A DNA stretch of 64,000 nt from CADEED01 sp963839685 (GTDB lineage: Bacteria > Pseudomonadota > Gammaproteobacteria > Steroidobacterales > Steroidobacteraceae): positions 186,001 through 250,000 of the forward strand of contig CAWIVS010000004.1 in the NCBI GenBank assembly GCA_963839685.1. The letters are read 5' to 3'. Positions 20,789 through 31,454 of the stretch are shown piece after piece (within the stretch, counting starts at the first letter, position 1; each line of letters begins with the position of its first letter). A program made the translations under genes and the position numbers. A model generated the notes under the pieces. The model did no database searches and was not told the origin of the DNA. It was given only the letters and a program-made list of their open reading frames with translations.

Positions 20789-23437
20789 TTACGAAACCCT
20801 GACGATTTCCAGGTTCGGCCCGGTGGCCATCGGCGCCGCGCCGCGCATGGTCCTCAGCAGCTCGTTGGTTTCGTGAACCGCGATGGGCTTGGAGAAGAAA
20901 TAACCCTGGCCAATGGAGCAGCCAAGTGCCAGCAGCTGCGATGCATGCTCGCGGGTCTCGATGCCTTCGGCAACGATCCCGAGGTGCAGGCTCTGCGCCA
21001 TGCTGATGATGGCGCGCACGATGGCGGCGTCATTGCGATCGACATTCATGTCGCGCACGAAGGTGCGATCGATCTTCAGATAGTCGATGGGCAGGTTGCG
21101 CAGGTACGCGAGGCTCGAGTAGCCGGTGCCGAAGTCGTCCACCGACACGCGTACGCCGAGGTCACGCAGCGCGTGCAGCTTGGTGACGTGCTGTTCGGAA
21201 TCCTGCATGGCGACGCTTTCCGTGAGCTCGACTTCGATCTGGTGAGGTGCGATGTCGAACTCGTGTGCGATGGCCACGAGTCGTTCCGGCAGGTTGGAGC
21301 GCTTGAGCTGCTTGGCCGAGACGTTCACCGCCACCGGCACCGGCTTGAGGCCGGCGCGCTGCCAGTTGGCGATCTGCCGCGCCACGTTCCTGAAGACGCA
21401 TTCGCCCAGCTCGACGATGAGGTCGGAGGCCTCGGCAACTTCGATGAACGACAGCGGCGGCACCATGCCATGGCGCGGATCATTCCAGCGCGCCAACGCC
21501 TCGAAACTCACCAGCCGGCCGCTGCGGATATCGACGATGGGCTGCAGCTGGATCTCGATGGCGTCGCGATTCACCGCGCTGCGCAGGTCCTGCTCGAGCG
21601 CGAGCCTCGTGTGCACGCGCTTGTTCATGGCGGCATCGAACATCTGCACGTTGTCGCGGCCGCGGGCCTTGGCTTCGTAGAGCGCGATGTCGGCAGAGCG
21701 CAGCAGGTCGCTCATGGTGGTGGCGTCGCGCGGGTACACGGACATGCCGATACTGGTGGTGGCCGAGTAGGTGGCCTCACCCAGGCGCACCGGCTTCTTG
21801 AGCGCCGCGGCCACACGTTCGGCAATCGCGGCGCTGTCCGGCTCCAGGCCGTAATGACGCGTCACCACCAGGAACTCGTCGCCACCCATGCGCACCACCA
21901 GATCGGGGCTGGCAATCGAATCACGCAGTCGCCGCGCCACGCTGCGCAGGTAATCATCGCCGATCGAATGGCCGCGTGAATCGTTGATGTTCTTGAAATT
22001 GTCGCAGTCGATGTAAAGGATGGACAACGAATCGCCGCGCCGCGCCGCCTCGTCGATGAGCCGCGGCAGCTCCTCGTTGAGGTAGGTGCGGTTGGGCAGG
22101 CCGGTGAGCGAATCGTGAGTCGCGAGATGCTGCAGCGACATCTGATGTTCCTGGGCGCGACGCTCCGCTTCGCGACGATGCGAAACGTCCTGCAGGATCA
22201 TGGCGTGTACCCGACCCGTGCCCGGTTCGAGGTCGGCGATCGAAAACTCCATGTCGCGCCGTTCGTTGTCGCCGCGCAGGATCTGCGCCGGGCGGCTCTC
22301 GGCCGGGTGATCGCCCTCGCCGGGTGCCAGCGACACCGGCGTGTCGAAAATGGTGGCGACATCGCGACGGCGCAGTTCGTCCAGCGAAGCGCCCACCAGG
22401 CGCTGCGCCTGCGAATTGGCGTCCAGCACGCGGCGCGAAATCGGGTCGAACAGCACGATGCCGGAGGCGGCGCGTTCGAAGATGGCGCGGTAGCGCGTCT
22501 CGCTGAGGGCCGCAGCGTCGGCGCTGCGCTTGAGGCGTCCGCGGTATGCGTGCCACGCGGCGACCACGAGGCTGACGAGCAACGCCACCAGGACGACCAG
22601 GTAACGCACGCCCTGCTGCCCGCTCTGCATGACTGAACGCGTCATTGGCGTGTACATCACGGCCAGTGGCCGGTCGCCGATGGTGTCGAGCCGCAGCTGG
22701 CCTTCGATGATGGTATGCGAGCGCCGCACGATTCTGCGGGCGTCCGGTGCGGTGATCAGTGCGGCCTTTTCGGCAGCGACACTGCGGTCATCGAGCAGCG
22801 CGAAATGCACGTCGAGCTGCGTGTCGGCGCCGATGCTGGCGATTTCCGGCGCGCCGATGCGGCGCGCAAACACCAGCGTGCCTGCCGGAGGGCCGCTGCG
22901 ATCGCTGTGCAGGATGGTGTGGGCGGCGATCACGTGGGGGACACCGTTGATCTGCACCAGGCGCAAGGTGCCTTCCTGGTCGAGAACCGTGCGCACGATG
23001 GGAGTCAGGGCCCTGATCTCGGCGCTTACCGCATCGGTTGCCGGATGGTGATAACGCGCATCGTCGGTATCGTTCTCGAAAGTCGAGATCAGTTTCTCGT
23101 GCGAGTCGAGCAGCCAGACCAGGTCGACGTTCATTTCGTCGAGTCCGGCCTCGGAGAAATTTTCGTATTCGAATTTCGGATCCAGGGACGACACGTATGA
23201 ATACATGTCGTCCCAGCGCGCGAAGTCGCGCGACACGGTTTCGATCTCGGTGTTCTTGGTGACCAGCGCCTTGCGCATCACCTCGATGCTGCGCGAGACC
23301 TCGTTGTGCTCGATGTTCTCGAACTTGCGCAGGATGAGGTAACGGGAAGCGGCCCAGGTTCCAAATACGACCAATGCGGCGGCTAGATAGACCGCCACGG
23401 CTTCACGCCCAAACGAACGTATGCTTTGAGCCGCCAT
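20789..23437 (-). CDS. Membrane GGDEF/EAL protein with CHASE4-like sensor and PAS
   Basis: 882 residues from the ATG at 23437 (an upstream ATG at 23473 is also in frame). Controls cyclic-di-GMP. TM helix near 12-32, a periplasmic CHASE4-like region with VSRDFARWDDMYSYVSS, a second TM (YLVVLVALLVSLVVAAWHAY), a PAS domain, then GGDEF with an intact RMGGDEFLVV active site but no clear RxxD inhibitory site, then EAL with FEALARWND, NVSAKQL, ELTESVAMQD, DDFGTGYSSLAYLRN, DYLKIDRTF, VAEGIET and GQGYFFSKPI. Both domains keep catalytic residues, so it may make and/or degrade c-di-GMP. Confidence 0.93.
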   Translation of the reverse strand: MAAQSIRSFGREAVAVYLAAALVVFGTWAASRYLILRKFENIEHNEVSRSIEVMRKALVTKNTEIETVSRDFARWDDMYSYVSSLDPKFEYENFSEAGLDEMNVDLVWLLDSHEKLISTFENDTDDARYHHPATDAVSAEIRALTPIVRTVLDQEGTLRLVQINGVPHVIAAHTILHSDRSGPPAGTLVFARRIGAPEIASIGADTQLDVHFALLDDRSVAAEKAALITAPDARRIVRRSHTIIEGQLRLDTIGDRPLAVMYTPMTRSVMQSGQQGVRYLVVLVALLVSLVVAAWHAYRGRLKRSADAAALSETRYRAIFERAASGIVLFDPISRRVLDANSQAQRLVGASLDELRRRDVATIFDTPVSLAPGEGDHPAESRPAQILRGDNERRDMEFSIADLEPGTGRVHAMILQDVSHRREAERRAQEHQMSLQHLATHDSLTGLPNRTYLNEELPRLIDEAARRGDSLSILYIDCDNFKNINDSRGHSIGDDYLRSVARRLRDSIASPDLVVRMGGDEFLVVTRHYGLEPDSAAIAERVAAALKKPVRLGEATYSATTSIGMSVYPRDATTMSDLLRSADIALYEAKARGRDNVQMFDAAMNKRVHTRLALEQDLRSAVNRDAIEIQLQPIVDIRSGRLVSFEALARWNDPRHGMVPPLSFIEVAEASDLIVELGECVFRNVARQIANWQRAGLKPVPVAVNVSAKQLKRSNLPERLVAIAHEFDIAPHQIEVELTESVAMQDSEQHVTKLHALRDLGVRVSVDDFGTGYSSLAYLRNLPIDYLKIDRTFVRDMNVDRNDAAIVRAIISMAQSLHLGIVAEGIETREHASQLLALGCSIGQGYFFSKPIAVHETNELLRTMRGAAPMATGPNLEIVRVS

Positions 23438-23548
23438 GTCTGTGATATACGACTTATTCCAGCCACTTACCACTGGAATTCCGCGTCAACTCCTTGTCCT
23501 GAGCAATACTCGCTCCTGACACGGAAGCCGGCCAGTAGCAGAGACTCT

Positions 23549-23848
23549 TTATGAGTCCGGAATCACAATTCCGGGGCGATCCTCTCGGCGTTTGTAGTAG
23601 AGAGCCGTATGGCCGATCCGCTGCACCAGGGTGCTACCGGTGCCACTGGCAAGTTCGGCGAGGCCCGCGTCACGCGCGTCACGATCCGCACCCCGGAACT
23701 TCACCTTGATGAGTTCGTGATCGTGCAGGGCGCGCTGCGCCTCGGCAATGACTGCGGGAGTGACCCCGTGCTGGCCGATCAGGAGCACGGGGTTGAGCGA
23801 ATGGCCCAGGCCTCGTAGATATTTTCGCTGGCGTTCCGACAGATCCAT
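23549..23848 (-). CDS. yhbY: YhbY-type CRM-domain RNA-binding protein
   Basis: 99 residues from the ATG at 23848 (MDLSERQRKYLRGLGHSLNP). A single CRM domain with LLIGQHGVTPAVIAE, ELIKVKFRG and the GTGSTLVQRIGHTALYYKR end matches YhbY, an assembly factor bound to pre-50S ribosomal particles. It is divergent from an rlmE relic and ftsH, which is the canonical yhbY / rlmE-ftsH arrangement. Confidence 0.94.
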   Translation of the reverse strand: MDLSERQRKYLRGLGHSLNPVLLIGQHGVTPAVIAEAQRALHDHELIKVKFRGADRDARDAGLAELASGTGSTLVQRIGHTALYYKRREDRPGIVIPDS

Positions 23849-24259
23849 GGCCCCCATTGTAAAGATTGCCGATGCCGCGCAGTCGAAAAGCAGTGAACGG
23901 CGGTTGCGCGAGCATTTCAGACCCCTTCGCCAGGAAAGCCCACGCCGAGCACTGCCGTGCGCGCCCTGCGCATAGCGTCGATGCGGTGCTTTGCGCGATA
24001 TCGCCCCAACATGTCGCGCATGAACGCCAGAGCGATCAACCACGATCGATTTACCAGGCGCAGCTGAGGCTGGATTTTGCCCGCCAGGTCTTGAAACCAA
24101 ATGGCGCGGTCCTCATCAAAACGTTCCAGGGCGCCGGTTTTGACGATTGTCGAAGCCGCGCGCCGCTCCTTCGACAAAGTTCGCTTCGCCAAACCAGATG
24201 CTTCCCGCGCCCACAGTTCTGAGCTTTGCCTGCTGGCGAGCGGTTTTCGGATGGTGTAG
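23847..24259 (+). pseudogene. rlmE: Decayed rlmE (23S rRNA Um2552 methyltransferase) relic
   Basis: Three frames must be joined. The N-terminal piece KSSERRLREHF then SDPFARKAHAEHCRARPAHS matches the RlmE start; about 80-100 residues carrying the SAM-binding core are missing; the protein resumes at VDAVLCAISP, then DQPRSIYQAQLRLDFARQVL, LKPNGAVLIKTFQGAGFDD and, in a third frame, VEAARRSFDKVRFAKPDASR and SSELCLLASGFRMV, ending at the TAG at 24257-24259. Of the K-D-K-E catalytic tetrad known in E. coli RlmE, the first Lys is deleted, the Asp is replaced by Ala (CAISP for SDMAP), and the last Lys and Glu remain. It occupies the ancestral rlmE slot before ftsH; an intact copy lies at 52240-52872. 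Confidence 0.85.
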
Positions 24260-24309
24260 CGTGGCCCCAATCCTGCACCTCCGATCGCAGCCCCAACGAG
24301 GGTAACCCT

Positions 24310-26220
<1,911 letters not shown>

Positions 26221-26256
26221 ATCTAGTTAGTTGATTTCCGGGGGCGGTTGTTCGCC

Positions 26257-27111
26257 ATGAGCGCCGTCCAGTGGAAATGCCGCGATCGGATCCTCGATCT
26301 CGCATCGCCCGTAGTCATGGGCGTGCTCAACGTCACGCCAGATTCCTTCTCCGACGGCGGTCGCCATTCGGATCGTGCGGCGGCGCTGGCGCATGCGCGG
26401 CGCATGATCACCGAGGGCGCGGGCATCATCGACATCGGTGGCGAGTCCACGCGGCCCGGCGCGCAGGCGGCAGAACTTGCAGTGGAGCTCGAGCGCGTCA
26501 TCCCGGTCATTGAAGGACTGCGGCGCGAGTCCGCCGTGTTCATTTCGGTGGACACCAGCAAGCCCGAGGTGATGCGCGCCGCGGTTGCCGCCGGCGCAGA
26601 CATCATCAACGACGTACGGGCCCTCGCGGAGGAAGGTGCGCTTGCGGCAGCCGCGGAGAGCGGGGCGGGCATCTGCCTCATGCACATGCAAGGCGAGCCA
26701 CGCACCATGCAGGACGCCCCGCATTACGAGAACGTGGTCGCCGAGGTCAGTGCCTTTCTCGCCGCCCGCATGCGCGCCTGTCGCGATGCGGGGATCGAAG
26801 CCGTGCGCATCAGCGTCGATCCGGGTTTCGGCTTCGGAAAACGGGTGGTCGACAACCTCGCGCTGCTCAAACACCTTGCGGGTCTGGAGGCGCTGGGCGC
26901 GCCTATTGCCGTCGGGCTGTCACGCAAGTCGATGCTGGCAACGCTGACCGGGCGGGCGGTCGGTGAGCGCCAGGCCGGCAGTGTGGCGCTCGCCGCCATT
27001 GCGGTTCTGCACGGAGCGCGTATCGTGCGCGCGCACGATGTAGGACCAGCCTTGGACGCAGTCCGGGTCGCGGCCGCGGTGATCAAGGGAGATCCCAAGG
27101 GAGAACAATAG
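26257..27111 (+). CDS. folP: Dihydropteroate synthase
   Basis: 284 residues from the ATG at 26257. Condenses p-aminobenzoate with dihydropterin pyrophosphate in folate synthesis. TIM-barrel motifs present: MGVLNVTPDSFSDGG, IDIGGESTRPGAQ, DIINDVRAL, SVDPGFGFGK and GLSRKSML. Lies between ftsH and glmM, with the glmM ATG directly after the stop, so probably one transcript. Confidence 0.97.
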   Translation: MSAVQWKCRDRILDLASPVVMGVLNVTPDSFSDGGRHSDRAAALAHARRMITEGAGIIDIGGESTRPGAQAAELAVELERVIPVIEGLRRESAVFISVDTSKPEVMRAAVAAGADIINDVRALAEEGALAAAAESGAGICLMHMQGEPRTMQDAPHYENVVAEVSAFLAARMRACRDAGIEAVRISVDPGFGFGKRVVDNLALLKHLAGLEALGAPIAVGLSRKSMLATLTGRAVGERQAGSVALAAIAVLHGARIVRAHDVGPALDAVRVAAAVIKGDPKGEQ

Positions 27112-28447
27112 ATGGGACGCAAGTATTTCGGCACAGATGGCGTTCGCGGACGGGTTGGCGAACATCCATTGACCGTGGATTTCGCGCTTGCGCCTGGCCA
27201 GTGCCGCCGCGCGAGTACTTGCGCCCAAGGGCGGCGAGGTCCTCATCGGCAAGGACACGCGCCTGTCCGGCTACATGTTCGAAGCCGCGCTCGAGGCCGG
27301 TCTCGTCGCGGCCGGTGTGCACGTCAACCTCATCGGACCGCTGCCGACACCTGGTATCGCCTATCTGACGCGCAAGTTCGGCTGCGACTTCGGCATCGTG
27401 ATCAGCGCTTCTCACAATCTCTACGACGACAACGGCATCAAGTTCTTCGACGCCCAGGGCGGCAAACTTTCCGACGAGATCGAAGAGGCGATCGAGGTCG
27501 AGCTGGAACAAGGCCCCATCACCCGTTCGTCGATGAACCTTGGGCGCGCACAACGCGTCGACAAGTCGCGACGCATGTACCAGGAGTTCTGTGCCGAGTC
27601 GTTGCCCAAGGGTCTGACGCTCGAGGGATTGAAGCTCGTGGTCGACTGCGCCAATGGCGCGGGCTACAAGGTCGTGCCACGCACGCTCGCCGATCTCGGC
27701 GCCGAAATCATTCCGATCGGCTGTTCACCCAACGGCCGCAACATCAACGACGGCTGTGGCTCGACGGCGCCAGGACTGTTGCAACTCACCGTGCCCGGCG
27801 TGCGCGCGGCCGCCGGCATCGCGCTCGACGGTGATGGCGATCGCCTGGTCATGGTCGACGGGCTGGGGCGCATCGTCGACGGCGATCAACTCATTTACAT
27901 CATCGCAACCGCGCGCAAGCGCGCCGGGCTTCTCAAGGGACCCGTGGTCGGGACGGTCATGAGCAATCTCGGTCTCGAGGTGGCATTGCGAGAGCATGGC
28001 ATCGATTTCCGCCGTGCCCAGGTCGGTGATCGTTATGTGCTCGCCATGCTGCGTGAAACTGGCGGCGAGGTCGGCGGTGAAACGTCAGGTCACATCCTGC
28101 TGCTCGACAAGACCACGACCGGGGATGCCCTGATGGCCGCCCTGCAGGTTTTGGCGGTGATGCGCGAGACCGGCCAGAGCCTGGCCGAACTCGGCGCCGG
28201 CATGCCGCGTTTCCCGCAGACCATGATCAATGTGAAGGTGTCGCGACGTTTTGACCCGAAGACCGTCCCGGAAGTCGAGGACACTGTTCAGAGGGTGGCG
28301 CTGCGGCTCGGCGAGGAGGGTCGCGTCGTCCTGCGCCCATCCGGAACCGAACCCGTAATCCGCGTCATGGTCGAAGCTCGTGACGAAACCGATACGGTGC
28401 GTTGTGCCGAGGAAATCGCAGCCGTGGTGCGCCGCGTTGCGTCCTGA
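27112..28447 (+). CDS. glmM: Phosphoglucosamine mutase (one frameshift)
   Basis: About 444 residues once one extra T near 27187 is removed (CGCGCTTGCGCC where CGCGCTGCGCC keeps frame). Converts glucosamine-6-phosphate to glucosamine-1-phosphate for cell-wall precursors; essential. Start MGRKYFGTDGVRGRVGE; the phosphoserine loop is GIVISASHNLYDDNGIKFF; the metal-binding loop GIALDGDGDRLVMVD; the sugar-binding GGEVGGETSGH; and the C-terminal RPSGTEPVIRVMVE. Because the gene is essential and otherwise perfect, I read the shift as a sequence error. Confidence 0.93.
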
Positions 28448-28465
28448 GGGGCGCGCCGCTATGAT
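28437..28465 (+). promoter_or_regulatory. sigma70-like promoter before tpiA
   Basis: TTGCGT (28437-28442), 17-base spacer, TATGAT (28460-28465), overlapping the glmM stop. A GGGGC...GCCCC stem followed by six T (about 28448-28479) overlaps its start region and could act as a weak terminator for glmM. It would drive tpiA, secG, tRNA-Leu and perhaps nuo. Confidence 0.45.
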
Positions 28466-28492
28466 CCGGCCCCTTTTTTGACCCCGCTTCAC

Positions 28493-29248
28493 ATGTCACG
28501 CCGCCAGATCATTGCAGGTAACTGGAAGATGCACGGCTCGCGCGCGGAAAACGCCGCGCTGCTCGAGACCATCGTGCACAAGCTGCCGAATTCGACGGCC
28601 GAGGTCTGGGTGTGTCCGCCATTTGTGTACCTGGCCGAGGTGGCCCGCGCACTGGCCGGTTCGCGGGTCAGCCTGGGCGCGCAGGACGTGTGCGCGGAGA
28701 CCCAGGGCGCATTCACCGGGGAAGTATCCGCGGCGATGCTGCGCGATGTGGGTTGCGCTGGCGCGATCGTCGGGCACTCCGAGCGCCGCGCCCTGTTTGG
28801 CGAGACGGATCAACTCGTGGCGCGCAAGTTTGCGGCCGTTCTGGCGGCCGGAATCACGCCGATCCTGTGCGTCGGCGAACTGCTCGCCGAACGGGAAGCC
28901 GGCCGCACCTTCGAGGTGGTGGACCGACAACTCGACGCGGTCCTGGACCTGTCGGGCGTCGGGGCGTTTTCTCGCGCGGTGATTGCTTACGAGCCGGTGT
29001 GGGCCATTGGCACTGGAAAGACGGCGTCTCCGCAACAGGCCGAAGAGGTGCACGCCCACATCCGCGCCCGAATCGCCAGCCGCGATGCTAAAATCGCCGC
29101 CCTCGTACGCATACAGTACGGTGGCAGCGTGAAGGCCGCGAACGCCGCGGAACTCTTCTCGATGCCGAACGTGGATGGCGGACTCATCGGCGGCGCTTCA
29201 CTCAAGGCCGAGGAATTCCTGGCCATCATTTCCGCGGCGCACGCGTGA
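28493..29248 (+). CDS. tpiA: Triosephosphate isomerase
   Basis: 251 residues from the ATG at 28493 (MSRRQIIAGNWKMHGS). Interconverts glyceraldehyde-3-phosphate and dihydroxyacetone phosphate. Catalytic Lys in GNWKMHGS, His in IVGHSERRALFGE, Glu in AYEPVWAIGTGKTASP, phosphate loop VRIQYGGSVKAANA and GGASLKAEEFL. Normal length. secG follows by 17 bases, the usual tpiA-secG-tRNA-Leu-nuo order. Confidence 0.98.
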   Translation: MSRRQIIAGNWKMHGSRAENAALLETIVHKLPNSTAEVWVCPPFVYLAEVARALAGSRVSLGAQDVCAETQGAFTGEVSAAMLRDVGCAGAIVGHSERRALFGETDQLVARKFAAVLAAGITPILCVGELLAEREAGRTFEVVDRQLDAVLDLSGVGAFSRAVIAYEPVWAIGTGKTASPQQAEEVHAHIRARIASRDAKIAALVRIQYGGSVKAANAAELFSMPNVDGGLIGGASLKAEEFLAIISAAHA

Positions 29249-29265
29249 ACTAGGAAAACTACGAG

Positions 29266-29655
29266 ATGATGCGAACCATTCTCACGATCCTGCTCGTCAT
29301 TTCATCTTTCGTGATCATTGCGCTCGTGCTGTTGCAGCGAGGCAAGGGTGCGGATGCGGGCGCCGGTTTTGGCGCTGGCGCATCGGGCACGGTCTTCGGC
29401 GCACGCGGCGCGTCCACCGGACTTTCACGAATGACCGCGATATTTGCCGCGGTCTTCATGTTCGTCTGTCTGTGTCTTACCTACTTCATGCAACGCGAGG
29501 CCCGTGCACGGCCGGAGTCGCTGCTCGACAAGGTGCCGGTGAGCACCACGGTGCCGGCACCCGCGCCGGCGGCGCCGATCGACGCGAACGCGGTGCCGGT
29601 GCCCGCAGCGCCACCAGCCGAGCAGGCACCCGAGAAGTCTGGAACAAAGCCCTGA
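29266..29655 (+). CDS. secG: Protein translocase subunit SecG
   Basis: 129 residues. Small membrane subunit of the SecYEG translocon. TM helix 1 (ILTILLVISSFVIIALVLLQ) is followed by the family signature RGKGADAGAGFGAGASGTVFG; TM helix 2 (FAAVFMFVCLCLTYFM) and an Ala/Pro-rich tail complete it. An adjacent ATG at 29269 is possible. Position between tpiA and tRNA-Leu is canonical. Confidence 0.96.
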   Translation: MMRTILTILLVISSFVIIALVLLQRGKGADAGAGFGAGASGTVFGARGASTGLSRMTAIFAAVFMFVCLCLTYFMQREARARPESLLDKVPVSTTVPAPAPAAPIDANAVPVPAAPPAEQAPEKSGTKP

Positions 29656-29687
29656 CGCTGACCAGCAGCTGACGATTGAAACGCAAC

Positions 29688-29772
29688 GCCGACGTGGTGG
29701 AATTGGTAGACACACTAGCTTGAGGGGCTAGCGGAGCGATCCGTGGGAGTTCGAGTCTCCCCGTCGGCACCA
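29688..29772 (+). tRNA. tRNA-Leu(GAG)
   Basis: 85 bases including an encoded CCA. Acceptor stem GCCGACG/CGTCGGC, anticodon loop CTTGAGGGG giving anticodon GAG, long class II variable arm (GCGATCCGT region), and T loop GTTCGAGTC. It sits between secG and nuoA as in Xanthomonadales and pseudomonads. Confidence 0.97.
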
Positions 29773-29788
29773 TCACTTACCTTTCTCC

Positions 29789-29797
29789 TGATACAAT
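29789..29797 (+). promoter_or_regulatory. Extended -10 element before nuoA
   Basis: TGATACAAT gives an extended -10 (TG-N-TACAAT) with no good -35 at the usual distance. It could start a nuo-specific transcript, in addition to read-through from tpiA-secG. Confidence 0.4.
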
Positions 29798-29825
29798 CGC
29801 GCCCGAATTTTTGGGGGGCGGTTGT

Positions 29826-29842
29826 CTCTCGTTTTTCGAGAG
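29826..29842 (+). promoter_or_regulatory. Hairpin in the nuoA 5' leader
   Basis: CTCTCG, loop TTTTT, CGAGAG: a 6-bp perfect stem 40 bases before nuoA, with further pairing possible outside it. No T tract follows, so it is not a terminator. nuoA lacks a strong ribosome site, so this may affect nuoA translation or mRNA stability (inference). Confidence 0.4.
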
Positions 29843-29881
29843 GTTGCTGCCCTTTTTCATGATGGCGCAGAACTTTCACAC

Positions 29882-30250
29882 ATGCTTGCGAATTACCTGC
29901 CGGTCCTGATCTTTCTCACCGTCGCCACCGGGCTGGCGCTCGTGCTCATGGGCCTGGGCTTGTTCATCGGCCGCCTGAAGCTCAAGGCACGCGGCGATGC
30001 GCAAAAGCTGTCGCCTTATGAGTGCGGCTTCGAGGCATTCGAGGACAGCCGCATGAAGTTCGACGTCCGTTACTACCTCGTCGCCATTCTCTTCATCGTT
30101 TTCGATCTCGAGATCGCGTTCCTGTTTCCCTGGGCGGTGGTACTCGACAGCATCGGAGTCTTCGGGCTCGTTGCCATGGGCATCTTCCTGTTCATCCTCG
30201 TGGTCGGCTTCATCTACGAGTGGAAGAAGGGAGCGCTCGAATGGGATTAG
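29882..30250 (+). CDS. nuoA: NADH-quinone oxidoreductase subunit A
   Basis: 122 residues from the ATG at 29882. Membrane subunit of respiratory complex I near the quinone site. Three TM helices (LANYLPVLIFLTVATGLALVL; VRYYLVAILFIVFDLEIAFL; VFGLVAMGIFLFILVVGFIY) and the conserved LSPYECGFEAFEDSRMKFDV loop. First of 13 nuo genes. Its end overlaps nuoB by 10 bases. Confidence 0.97.
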   Translation: MLANYLPVLIFLTVATGLALVLMGLGLFIGRLKLKARGDAQKLSPYECGFEAFEDSRMKFDVRYYLVAILFIVFDLEIAFLFPWAVVLDSIGVFGLVAMGIFLFILVVGFIYEWKKGALEWD

Positions 30251-30747
30251 AACAGCCCAGCGTCGAAGCTTCCGGCCAGGAGTTCGCAGAACGCGGATTC
30301 CTCACCACGTCCGTCGACACCGTCATGAATTGGGCGCGCACCGGATCGTTGTGGCCAATGACCTTCGGCCTCGCATGTTGCGCCGTGGAGATGATGCACG
30401 CGGGCGCGTCGCGTTACGACCTCGACCGCTTCGGCGTCGTGTTCCGTCCGAGCCCGCGACAGTCCGACGTGATGATCGTCGCCGGCACGCTGGTCAACAA
30501 AATGGCGCCGGCGCTGCGCAAGGTTTACGACCAGATGCCCGAGCCACGCTGGGTCATTTCCATGGGTTCCTGCGCCAACGGCGGTGGGTACTACCACTAC
30601 TCCTACGCGGTGGTGCGCGGTTGTGATCGCATCGTGCCGGTCGACGTGTACGTGCCGGGTTGTCCTCCCACGGCCGAGGCGCTGCTCTACGGCATCATCC
30701 AGCTGCAGAAGAAGATCGAGCGCACCAGCACCATTGCCAAGGCCTGA
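30241..30747 (+). CDS. nuoB: NADH-quinone oxidoreductase subunit B
   Basis: 168 residues. Carries iron-sulfur cluster N2, the last electron carrier before quinone. Cluster ligands are in LACCAVEMMHAG (paired Cys), ISMGSCANGGGYY and YVPGCPPTAEALLYG. Overlaps nuoA at its start; its stop shares one base with the nuoC start, consistent with coupled translation. Confidence 0.98.
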   Translation: MGLEQPSVEASGQEFAERGFLTTSVDTVMNWARTGSLWPMTFGLACCAVEMMHAGASRYDLDRFGVVFRPSPRQSDVMIVAGTLVNKMAPALRKVYDQMPEPRWVISMGSCANGGGYYHYSYAVVRGCDRIVPVDVYVPGCPPTAEALLYGIIQLQKKIERTSTIAKA

Positions 30748-31445
30748 TGGCGCAAATGAGCTCACCCACCGACAAGATCGCCGCGCTCGCCGCCACCATC
30801 GACGCACGCCTGCCGAACCTGTTGCAGCGCGCGCCATCGCTGCCCGACGAACTGTGCTACGAGGTCCAGCCCTCGAACCTCAAGCAGGTGTGCGTGGCGT
30901 TGCGTGACGATCCGGCCCTCAGGTTTGAAATGCTCATCGATCTGGCCGGCGTGGACTATCTCGATTACGGCACGAGCGAATGGAAGACCTTGTCGGCCAC
31001 CGACTCCGGTTTCAGCCGCGGCGTGTCTCCTTCACCGCGCCGCCCGCACGGGGGCGCGCGTTTTGCCGTCGCCTATCAACTGCTGTCGATAACCCACAAC
31101 CGGCGGCTGCGCATCAGCGCGCGATGTGAAGATGCCGAAGATCCCATCATCGCTTCGGTGGTGGACATCTGGCCGGGCGCCAACTGGTTCGAGCGCGAGG
31201 CATTCGACCTCTTTGGCATCCTGTTCACCGGGCACCCGGATCTGCGTCGCATCCTCACCGACTACGGTTTCATCGGTCACCCGTTCCGCAAGGACTTCCC
31301 ACTGATCGGCAACGTGGAAGTGCGCTACGACGCCGACAAGCAGCGCGTGGTGTATGAGCCGGTCACGATCGAGCCGCGCACGCTGGTGCCCAAGGTCATT
31401 CGCAACGACAACCGGTACGAAGCGGCGCTCAAGGCTCAAAAGTAG
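30747..31445 (+). CDS. nuoC: NADH-quinone oxidoreductase subunit C
   Basis: 232 residues. Peripheral-arm subunit without a cofactor. Conserved MLIDLAGVDYLDYG near 45-60, WPGANWFEREAFDLFGILF, and HPDLRRILTDYGFIGHPFRKDFPL before the C-terminus. A 15-20 residue insert around SATDSGFSRGVSPSPRRPHG separates the first two blocks. It is a stand-alone NuoC, not the E. coli-type NuoCD fusion. An ATG at 30756 could be the start instead. Confidence 0.97.
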   Translation: MAQMSSPTDKIAALAATIDARLPNLLQRAPSLPDELCYEVQPSNLKQVCVALRDDPALRFEMLIDLAGVDYLDYGTSEWKTLSATDSGFSRGVSPSPRRPHGGARFAVAYQLLSITHNRRLRISARCEDAEDPIIASVVDIWPGANWFEREAFDLFGILFTGHPDLRRILTDYGFIGHPFRKDFPLIGNVEVRYDADKQRVVYEPVTIEPRTLVPKVIRNDNRYEAALKAQK

Positions 31446-31454
31446 TCCTGGCAG

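Noticed and set aside
23847..24259. rlmE relic explained by sequencing errors alone
   Set aside because: One-base errors cannot account for the missing SAM core of roughly 80-100 residues and the lost catalytic Asp.
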